A stretch of DNA of 5,893 bases from Candidatus Zixiibacteriota bacterium (GTDB lineage: Bacteria; Zixibacteria; MSB-5A5; GN15; PGXB01): contig JAAERC010000938.1 in assembly GCA_024230695.1 (NCBI GenBank), positions 1-5,893 on the forward strand, written 5' to 3'. Position 1 is the first letter of the stretch. Each line of letters begins with the position of its first letter. Made by a program: the position numbers and the translations under genes. Under the pieces are notes generated by a model that was not told the DNA's origin, ran no database searches, and saw only the letters and a list, made by a program, of their open reading frames with translations. This document shows, one piece after another, positions 1-5,893 of the stretch.

Positions 1-473
1 AAATATTTATGAACCATATTGTCGGTCAAAATAATTGAATTTGGTTCACTGAGTACTTCGTTGGGTTCACCATGTTTTAATTTATAATCAAATAGATAGA
101 AAACATTCGGGTCGACATTAAAAAATCTATTTTCATTGTATTTCAAATTGCCTCGGCGAATCGTCATTTTCATTTCATGGTGAAAACGGACCATATCTAT
201 AACTTCGGGATATAGTTCCGGGAGCTGATTGACCCAGCCGTAAGGAACTCGGGCAAAATGTGATGAGTTATCGGGACGCACAAACTCAAAGGTCAAGCGG
301 CAGATATTATCGGCTTTTTTATGATACTGGTCGTAGCTGAGTTCGTCCTGCACCCAAAGCATTATTAACAAACAACAGGCCATACCAACTGCAAGTCCAG
401 CTACATTAATAAATGAGAAACTTTTTTGCCGGAAAATATTTCTTATAATAATTGTCAGATAGTTTTTAAGCAT
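1..473 (-). CDS. MacB-like FtsX-family ABC transporter permease C, N-terminal part (3' end outside window)
   Basis: This is the start of a third permease in the operon. The frame opens with ATG at 473-471 and runs without a stop to the window edge, giving 157 residues beginning MLKNYLTIIIRNIFRQKSFS. Residues about 20-42 form the first membrane helix (FINVAGLAVGMACCLLIMLW), with a short basic cytoplasmic N-terminus before it. From about residue 45 (DELSYDQYHKKADNICRL) the chain enters the periplasmic core domain of MacB-like permeases and reaches the conserved 'F.Y.L..G.P..VL.EPNSIILT' stretch. The FtsX modules, coupling helices and C-terminus lie beyond the window, so full length (expected near 800 aa) is inferred from permeases A and B. 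Residues 20-48 differ from permease A at only three positions, so C is closer to A than to B. An AGGA at 481-484, seven bases upstream, supports the start. It lies 39 bases after the stop of B and is probably co-transcribed. Substrate unknown. Confidence 0.9.
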   Translation of the reverse strand, partial: MLKNYLTIIIRNIFRQKSFSFINVAGLAVGMACCLLIMLWVQDELSYDQYHKKADNICRLTFEFVRPDNSSHFARVPYGWVNQLPELYPEVIDMVRFHHEMKMTIRRGNLKYNENRFFNVDPNVFYLFDYKLKHGEPNEVLSEPNSIILTDNMVHKY

Positions 474-480
474 AGCCTTT

Positions 481-490
481 TCCTATTCCT
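481..490 (-). promoter_or_regulatory. Ribosome binding site of permease C
   Basis: On the minus strand the 39-base gap after permease B holds two AGGA motifs, at 490-487 and 484-481. The nearer one lies seven bases before the ATG at 473 and is the better-spaced Shine-Dalgarno candidate. No hairpin followed by a T-run is visible in the gap, so a terminator between B and C is unlikely. Confidence 0.6.
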
Positions 491-512
491 AAAAATAAAC
501 GCAAATTAAAAT

Positions 513-2972
513 CTATTCATATCTCAATGTATCAACCGGATTTGCTCGAGCCGCCTTATAGGCTTGATAGCTAACAGTCGAAAGTGCCAAAGTCAAAGCG
601 GTTATACCTGTAAAAAGAAACGTTCCAAGACCAACATCGATTCGAGCGACAAAATATTGAAGTATATCATTGGTCAGCATATATGCCAGAGGCCAGGCGA
701 TAAAATTTGATATTACAATTAGAATAACAAATTCTTTTGATAGCAATCTGATTATACTGATAACCGATGCACCCATAACTTTTCTGATACCTATCTCTTT
801 GGTCTTCTGCTCTGCGGTAAAAGAGACTAATCCAAATATTCCCAGACAACCCATGGCAATAGCCAACATGGCAAGAACAAGGAAAATAGTTGTCATTCCT
901 TTGAGATCACCATAACTGGCTTTTATTTCATCGATTAAAAACGAATAATCAAAATATATATCGGGCAAAGCAGTCTTCCAAATCTGTTTGATGCTCGAGA
1001 CAGTTGTCTGGGCATCATCAATAGGAATTTTGACCGCCAATGTTTTCCACTTCTCAGGATTGAGTATTATCACCGCGCGATTGTTTTGACTGTAGCTTTG
1101 TGCGGACCCATAAAAATCCTTTACTACCCCGATGACTTCATAAAAGCCGTTCTTTCTGTAAAACTTGTGACCAATCGGATTGTCTAATTCTAAAAATGAA
1201 GCCATAGATTCATTTATGATCAAGGAATGATTTATTTCACTTTCAATATCAGGAGAAAACTCTCGCCCCTGTACAATCTCAAGTCCAAATGTTGAAAAGA
1301 AGTTATTATCAGTAAAATAGGTCCGAGCCGTGATCATCTCATCATCTTTGCGTTCATCAGTGGGGAAGAAGGCATAATTCGAATATGATTGTTTCCCCGG
1401 TGGGGAATTAAGGGCCGTTACGGCCAAAGCAATACTTTTGCCATTCAATTCATTCTTCATTAAATGGCAATATTCAGATGCTTTTTCTCCTCTGAAATTG
1501 AGTAATAGTACATTATCCTTATCAAAACCCATGTTCATCGAAGTGACAAAATCGACTTGACGGTACATAACGATTGAACAGCATATAAAAAACACAACAA
1601 TTGTGAATTGAAATACAACTAATCCCCGCCTTAAAATAGACTTGGATGATTTCATGTTTATTCTGTTTTGAAGAATAGAAAGCGGTTTGAATCGAGAAAG
1701 ATACAGGGCTGGATAAAATCCGGCCATAATGCCAACAACCAGCGTAAGAACAAAAATCATCAATATCATAAGCGGGCTGTCATAAAAATTCACGAGTGCC
1801 TCTCTGCCCAATAGTTCACGCATTCCTATCCACTTTAAAAAGATTTCGTATAGAATTAACCCCGCTAAAACCGATATCGCAGTAATAAGAATTGACTCAC
1901 CCAAAAACTGTTTGATCAGGTGCCAACGGTGGGCACCCATGACCTTGCGCATCCCGACTTCTTTCATGCGTTCGGCAGATCTGGCGGTCGAAAGATTTAT
2001 AAAATTGGCTATGGCCAGAAGCAGGATAAATCCAATTGTGATACTTATCTCAATAATGAATGATAATTCTCCGTGAGGTCCCAGGTCGCCCATTCGACCA
2101 GAACTATAAGTACTGAAATATATTTCTTTAAGCGGTTGTAGCTCAAATGAGTATTTGGGTGTCTGCTTTTCGGAAAAGTATTTACCGACCGCACCAGGAA
2201 TCTTAGTCTCAACTTCTGATTTATGGACATCTTTTCTTAAGAGCAAGTAAATAAAATCGTCTCCAAGTCGATAGCCAGATCCTCTGCCCGCCTGATTCCA
2301 CGACTGAGTATCTTCTCCAATGCTTTCGAGACTGGAGTACGATACAATAAATTCACAATAAATTTGTGTATTCTCAGGAATATCTTTTAATACTCCGGTT
2401 ACTTGACATATCAGATTTTCATTCAACCTAACAACCTGCCCCATAGGATTTTGATCAGGGAAAAATTTCCTGGCCGCTTTTTGTGTAATAAGAACTGAAT
2501 AGGGCTCTTCTAAAACCTTGTCCGGATCTCCTTGTACCAGTGGCAAAGTAAAAACGTTAAGAAAATCCGAATTGGCGCACAATACATTTCCTTCATGTAA
2601 ATAGCCCTGTCTAACCGATTTATCTTTATCAGAGATGTAGCTTTCAGCACCCACTTTCAAATCAATATTTCCAAGTACTCTGAAAACCGCGGCATGTTCA
2701 ACTTCAGGGATCTCGGATTTAAGGGCTGTTCCCAATGGAGACATCAGTCGCGATGAATATGTCAATGTATCTACTGAGCGGTATGTCCCATTTACACGAT
2801 AGATCCTTTCTTTATTCAGATGACTATCTTCAAAACTAAGTTCGTAACTAATATGTCCCATAACCATTAAACAAATTGCCAAAGCTGTCGCCAACCCAAA
2901 AATATTAATAGCGGTATAAAGCTTTTGCTTAGTAAATATTCTTAGAGCGATCTTAATATAATTTCTTAACAA
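513..2972 (-). CDS. MacB-like double-FtsX ABC transporter permease B, 819 aa
   Basis: This is an inner-membrane permease of a MacB-type ABC system, thought to pass ATPase motion to a periplasmic domain rather than carry substrate through a channel. Predicted order: helix 1 at residues 20-42; periplasmic core domain 1 at about 45-300; helices 2-4 at about 305-328, 360-383 and 401-425; helix 5 at 450-470; core domain 2 at about 480-690; helices 6-8 at about 692-718, 745-768 and 782-803. The cytoplasmic ATPase-contacting motif of each FtsX module is visible: EVGMRKVMGA (338-347) and EIGIRKVMGA (726-735). The C-terminus NPVDTLRYE is typical of the family, and the length is normal. The start is a TTG at 2972-2970. 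The next methionine in frame, residue 36, would remove most of helix 1, and an in-frame TGA lies just upstream, so TTG is the best choice. Its N-terminal helix (FGLATALAICLMVMGHISYELSFE) departs from the A/C consensus, so B is the diverged member. Substrate unknown. Confidence 0.93.
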   Translation of the reverse strand: MLRNYIKIALRIFTKQKLYTAINIFGLATALAICLMVMGHISYELSFEDSHLNKERIYRVNGTYRSVDTLTYSSRLMSPLGTALKSEIPEVEHAAVFRVLGNIDLKVGAESYISDKDKSVRQGYLHEGNVLCANSDFLNVFTLPLVQGDPDKVLEEPYSVLITQKAARKFFPDQNPMGQVVRLNENLICQVTGVLKDIPENTQIYCEFIVSYSSLESIGEDTQSWNQAGRGSGYRLGDDFIYLLLRKDVHKSEVETKIPGAVGKYFSEKQTPKYSFELQPLKEIYFSTYSSGRMGDLGPHGELSFIIEISITIGFILLLAIANFINLSTARSAERMKEVGMRKVMGAHRWHLIKQFLGESILITAISVLAGLILYEIFLKWIGMRELLGREALVNFYDSPLMILMIFVLTLVVGIMAGFYPALYLSRFKPLSILQNRINMKSSKSILRRGLVVFQFTIVVFFICCSIVMYRQVDFVTSMNMGFDKDNVLLLNFRGEKASEYCHLMKNELNGKSIALAVTALNSPPGKQSYSNYAFFPTDERKDDEMITARTYFTDNNFFSTFGLEIVQGREFSPDIESEINHSLIINESMASFLELDNPIGHKFYRKNGFYEVIGVVKDFYGSAQSYSQNNRAVIILNPEKWKTLAVKIPIDDAQTTVSSIKQIWKTALPDIYFDYSFLIDEIKASYGDLKGMTTIFLVLAMLAIAMGCLGIFGLVSFTAEQKTKEIGIRKVMGASVISIIRLLSKEFVILIVISNFIAWPLAYMLTNDILQYFVARIDVGLGTFLFTGITALTLALSTVSYQAYKAARANPVDTLRYE

Positions 2973-2980
2973 AATTATTA

Positions 2981-2988
2981 TCCTTTCT
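2981..2988 (-). promoter_or_regulatory. Ribosome binding site of permease B, overlapping the stop codon of permease A
   Basis: The minus strand reads AGAAAGGA here, eight bases before the TTG start of B. Its first two bases are the last two of the TAG stop of A. The position supports the TTG start and suggests that ribosomes finishing A could reinitiate on B. Confidence 0.7.
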
Positions 2989-5386
2989 ATTCATATTTTA
3001 GCGACTCAATAGGGTTAGAGCGGGCTGATTTTATTGCCTGTCCGCCAACAGCAAGAAGGGCAATAAATAAAGCCGATAGGCCGGCAATGATAAAAACTTC
3101 CCACCCAATTTGAGTTCTATATGCAAAATTATCAAGCCAGTTATCCGCGATATAATATGCGATTGGCCATGCTATAATTATTGCGGCCAAGATCAATACT
3201 ACAATCTCTTTAACAAGCATTCGAATTAGCAATAAAACCGATGCGCCAAGAACCTTTCTGATACCAATTTCTTTTTTTCTTCGTTCGGCCGCAAACGATG
3301 CCAATCCAAATAAACCCAAACATGATATAAAGATCGCCAGCCAGGTTGACCATGCAAAAATTGCACCAAGTCTCTTTTCAGTCCCATAAAAATTATCCAG
3401 TGTCTCATCAACAAAACTATACTCAAAAGGAAATTCCGGCGCATATTCCCGCCATTTGTTCTTTAACAGGTTAATGGCTCTTTCATTGGAGCCAGCGTCG
3501 ATTCGGGCAGAAAGTGAATACAACATCTGCGGGTTATGAATCAGAATCATTGGGGCTACCGATTCATAAAGGGAAGAATTATGAAAGTCCTTTATTACTC
3601 CGATTATTAATCCTTCGTGCGGAGTCGGTACAACATCATCTTCATAACTTTTGAATGAAAAATACTTTCCAACTGGCGAATCCAAACCCATCAGATTTAC
3701 GGCTGTTTCATTAAGAATAAAACCTGCGGCATCGTTAGTTTGATTTTTATCAATGAAGCTATGTCCTTCCGATAATTCTAAGCCATAAACCTCAACATAG
3801 TTATTTGCCACATGTCCGAACTGCCAGACAATTTCATCGTCATTGTTTTCGCCTTCAACCTTATCACTCCATGTTACATCGATTGCAGGATTAAAAGACT
3901 CAGTTGGAGTAACTCCGCCGGTAATGTCTATAATAGAGGGGTCGTGTAACAAAGTTCCCCTAATGCTTTCATAATTTTCAGAAAATGAGCCACGCATCTC
4001 TAAATTGATCATCTGATCCTTATCAAAACCCAAATCTTTGTTTTGCATAAAATCAAGCTGTTCAAAAATAACGATGGCAGTGATAATCAGGAAAACAGAG
4101 AGCGCGAATTGAAATACAACCAGTCCTTTCCTTAAGAAGGAACTAGTTTTATGTGATTTCTGATTACTTTTTAACACCTCCGCAGGTTTGAAGGAAGCCA
4201 AAAAAATTGCAGGGTAACTGCCGGCCAATATTCCGGTAATAATAACTAATGTCACCGATCCTATTATCAGTGATAGATCACCAATTTCTCCCCAGCCAAT
4301 ATTTTTTCCGGACCAGACATTAAATAGTGGCAAAAGCAATTCGGCCAAAGTAATCGCAAAGACAAAGGCAATAAATGACAAAATCAAAGACTCGCCGAAA
4401 AACTGTTTCATCAAATCACTCTTCCCAGCGCCGATGACTTTTCGAACTCCAATTTCTTTGAGCCTTGTCGCGGCACGGGCGGTGGCCAGATTCATAAAAT
4501 TGACACAGGCAATCAGAAGCACCAGAAAGACAAGAGCCGAGAAGAGATAAACATACTTGATATCACCTTTGCCTTTGAGATAGTCATTCACATCATGGTA
4601 AAGATGAATTTCCTCTATTGGTTGTAAATGCAATTTTATTACATACTCTGCGTCTGGATATTTTTGATTGATAAGACCTGATATATTTTGCTGAACTTCC
4701 TCAGCAATCGCAGATTCATGTAATAAGACATATGTATAATAGGCTGATGCCCGCCAATTATTTAATGCATCCAATAAATATTGGCGGTTCGATAAAAATG
4801 GGACAAGACAATCAAACTGCATATGAGTATTATGTGGAAGATCTTTCATAATTCCGGTAATAGTAAAATCGCGTCGATCTATAGTTAAAATTTCTCCAAT
4901 CGGGTTTGTTTGTCCAAAGTATTTATTCTTCATTTTTTCCGAAATAATAACAGAGAATTTATCCGCTAATGCCGTGTTAGCATCTCCTTTGATTAAAGGA
5001 AAAGAAAACATGTTTATAAAATCTGGATCAGCTATCGCCACGATATCATCTTGAAACTTTATATCGCCGTATTTTATAAGCTTTGGCCCGTTAATTGAAA
5101 ACCGGGTAGATGCCACAATTTCGGTATATTCTTCTTTTAGTGCTGGACCGGTGGGCATTGGTGTTAGAGCACTTTTTTCGTCGCCTCTGTCCATATTCTG
5201 TTTTGCGACCCTAAAAAGGTGATCTTTATTCTGATGAAAACTATCATAACTTAATTCATCATTGACCCAGAGCATAATCAAAATACAGCAGGCCATTCCA
5301 ACTGCTAATCCTGCGATATTTATAAATGAATACCCCTTGAATTTTTGAATATTCCTGAATGCTACCTTAAAATAATTTGTGAACAT
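2987..5386 (-). CDS. MacB-like double-FtsX ABC transporter permease A, 799 aa
   Basis: This is the first permease after the ATPase gene and the most consensus-like of the three. Predicted order: helix 1 at residues 20-41 (FINIAGLAVGMACCILIMLW); periplasmic core domain 1 at about 45-272, including the 'PIGEILTID..DFTITGIMKDLP' strand region; helices 2-4 at about 277-300, 331-354 and 371-395; helix 5 at 421-441; core domain 2 at about 450-670, with 'SPVGKYF' and 'IGVIKDFH'; helices 6-8 at about 675-697, 722-745 and 760-782. The cytoplasmic coupling motifs are EIGVRKVIGA (311-320) and EIGIRKVLGA (706-715). The C-terminus is NPIESLKYE. Two FtsX modules in one chain suggest a single-chain equivalent of the MacB dimer. 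That differs from LolC/LolE (one module, about 400 aa) and MacB (fused ATPase, one module). The ATG at 5386-5384 puts the usual short basic segment before helix 1. The gene begins 18 bases after the ATPase stop and ends 14 bases before B. Names such as macB would overstate what is known; the substrate is unknown. Confidence 0.95.
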   Translation of the reverse strand: MFTNYFKVAFRNIQKFKGYSFINIAGLAVGMACCILIMLWVNDELSYDSFHQNKDHLFRVAKQNMDRGDEKSALTPMPTGPALKEEYTEIVASTRFSINGPKLIKYGDIKFQDDIVAIADPDFINMFSFPLIKGDANTALADKFSVIISEKMKNKYFGQTNPIGEILTIDRRDFTITGIMKDLPHNTHMQFDCLVPFLSNRQYLLDALNNWRASAYYTYVLLHESAIAEEVQQNISGLINQKYPDAEYVIKLHLQPIEEIHLYHDVNDYLKGKGDIKYVYLFSALVFLVLLIACVNFMNLATARAATRLKEIGVRKVIGAGKSDLMKQFFGESLILSFIAFVFAITLAELLLPLFNVWSGKNIGWGEIGDLSLIIGSVTLVIITGILAGSYPAIFLASFKPAEVLKSNQKSHKTSSFLRKGLVVFQFALSVFLIITAIVIFEQLDFMQNKDLGFDKDQMINLEMRGSFSENYESIRGTLLHDPSIIDITGGVTPTESFNPAIDVTWSDKVEGENNDDEIVWQFGHVANNYVEVYGLELSEGHSFIDKNQTNDAAGFILNETAVNLMGLDSPVGKYFSFKSYEDDVVPTPHEGLIIGVIKDFHNSSLYESVAPMILIHNPQMLYSLSARIDAGSNERAINLLKNKWREYAPEFPFEYSFVDETLDNFYGTEKRLGAIFAWSTWLAIFISCLGLFGLASFAAERRKKEIGIRKVLGASVLLLIRMLVKEIVVLILAAIIIAWPIAYYIADNWLDNFAYRTQIGWEVFIIAGLSALFIALLAVGGQAIKSARSNPIESLKYE

Positions 5387-5388
5387 AT

Positions 5389-5402
5389 CCCTCTTAACTC
5401 CT
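5389..5402 (-). promoter_or_regulatory. Ribosome binding site region of permease A
   Basis: The 18-base gap between the ATPase stop and the ATG of A carries two purine-rich candidates on the minus strand. AGGAG at 5402-5398 is the stronger match, 11 bases from the ATG. AGAGGG at 5394-5389 is only two bases from the ATG, which is too close to be ideal. Which one is used cannot be decided from sequence. Confidence 0.55.
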
Positions 5403-5404
5403 GA

Positions 5405-5893
5405 CTAAGTGGTTATCCATCCATCTTGAAGCCTGATAATACGATTGCCATAGGCGGCATTTGATTCCGAATGAGTGACTTGGATAATTGTAGTCCCTTC
5501 ATCATTCAGTTTTTTGAACAGTTCCATTATCTCTTTACCTTGTTCGGAATGAAGATTTCCGGTCGGTTCATCGGCCAAAATTAATTTTGGCGATGCAATA
5601 ACAGCCCGAGCAACACCTATCAATTGCTGTTGTCCACCCGAAAGCTGATTAGGGAACAGATCTTTTTTTCCAACTATCTGAAACCTGTCAAGGATATCAC
5701 AAACCATACTTTTTCGCTGAGCGCCTTTCATTTTTTTATATAAAAGCGGCATCTCCAAATTTTCATACACAGTCAGCTCATCGATGAGGTGATAACTCTG
5801 AAAAACAAATCCGATATGCTCTTTATACAAATTTGCCCGATTTTTTTCTTTTAAAGTATGAACTTCTTCATCAAGGAAATAAAACTCTCCCTC
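5405..5893 (-). CDS. ABC transporter ATP-binding subunit, LolD/MacB-like, C-terminal 162 residues (5' end outside window)
   Basis: This is the cytoplasmic ATPase that should drive the permeases encoded downstream. The frame is open to the window edge, so the N-terminus and Walker A motif are missing. A family length of about 225-250 aa implies that some 60-85 residues lie outside. Counting from the first visible residue: Q-loop FVFQS at 29-33, '[10 protein letters not shown]' at 44-53, signature LSGGQ at 84-88, Walker B LILADE at 104-109 with the catalytic Glu at 109, D-loop region GNLHS at 112-116, and switch His at 141 (VTHS). The '[24 protein letters not shown]' pattern and the lack of a fused permease place it with the LolD/MacB/FtsE-like exporters rather than importers. 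Two departures from consensus stand out: His for Asp in the D-loop, and Leu where an Arg usually follows the signature ([14 protein letters not shown]). It ends WITT-TAG, 18 bases before permease A. A TTG at 5830 is in frame but internal, because homology-like sequence continues upstream of it. Confidence 0.95.
   Translation of the reverse strand, partial: EGEFYFLDEEVHTLKEKNRANLYKEHIGFVFQSYHLIDELTVYENLEMPLLYKKMKGAQRKSMVCDILDRFQIVGKKDLFPNQLSGGQQQLIGVARAVIASPKLILADEPTGNLHSEQGKEIMELFKKLNDEGTTIIQVTHSESNAAYGNRIIRLQDGWITT

Noticed and set aside
474..512. The 39-base gap between B and C as a terminator or internal promoter
   Set aside because: No inverted repeat with a following T-run is visible on the minus strand and no convincing -35/-10 pair. 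It is AT-rich with AGGA motifs, as expected of a ribosome binding region.
670..915. An 81-codon open frame on the plus strand, opposite permease B
   Set aside because: It lies wholly antisense to the conserved helix 6-7 region of permease B. Its composition is what a reverse reading of a membrane-helix gene gives, and it shows no recognisable domain.
2045..2230. Short minus-strand open frames inside the permease genes (also 667-849 and 3226-3444)
   Set aside because: Each overlaps a clear permease coding frame in another phase, and none shows motifs or credible initiation signals.
513..2995. Identical TATGAATAG at the 3' ends of permeases A and B as a possible recombination or attachment site
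   Set aside because: It encodes the conserved family C-terminus Tyr-Glu plus a stop, and the flanking bases differ. Shared coding constraint explains it.
513..5386. Assignment as the lipoprotein exporter LolCDE, as FtsEX cell-division proteins, or as a BceAB-type bacitracin module
   Set aside because: LolC/LolE and FtsX have a single FtsX module and are much shorter. BceB has a different helix layout with one large extracellular domain. The ~800-aa chains here have two periplasmic core domains and two FtsX modules.
5405..5830. A 141-aa ATPase starting at the in-frame TTG at 5830-5828
   Set aside because: The frame is open for 21 more codons up to the window edge and those residues fit the family just before the Q-loop. 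The TTG is internal and the gene is simply truncated by the window.

Overview
The window reads entirely on the minus strand. It looks like one tightly packed operon for a MacB-type (type VII) ABC transport system. In transcription order, from high to low coordinates, it holds the C-terminal two-thirds of an ATP-binding subunit (5893-5405, cut by the window edge), a complete 799-aa permease (5386-2987, called A here), a complete 819-aa permease (2972-513, B), and the first 157 residues of a third permease (473-1, C, cut by the other edge). The gaps are 18, 14 and 39 bases. No stretch over 300 bases lacks a gene, and I see no RNA gene, mobile element, CRISPR array, promoter or terminator.

The permeases have a doubled layout: one N-terminal membrane helix, a periplasmic core domain, three helices of an FtsX module, then the same set again, giving about eight helices. 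MacB itself has a fused ATPase and one such unit, and LolC/LolE have one unit of about 400 residues. Each ~800-aa chain here could therefore supply both halves of a transporter, with a dimer of the separate ATPase below it. That implies one ATPase may serve three alternative permeases. This is inference from architecture, and the substrate cannot be read from the sequence. No HlyD-type adaptor or TolC-type outer-membrane protein lies inside the window; either could lie outside it.

The organism is most likely a Gram-negative bacterium of the FCB group (Bacteroidota, Ignavibacteria, Zixibacteria or related lineages). Runs of ~800-aa double-FtsX permeases beside a LolD/MacB-like ATPase, with N-termini like 'FINIAGLAVGMACC' and C-termini like 'NP(I/V)(E/D)(S/T)L(K/R)YE', are typical there. 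The base composition is moderately AT-rich. This placement rests on remembered family patterns, not on a search.

Nothing here is clearly a new kind of system. The points most worth a second look are the unusual D-loop and post-signature residues of the ATPase, the three-permease arrangement with B diverged from A and C, and the TTG start of B with its ribosome binding site overlapping the stop codon of A.
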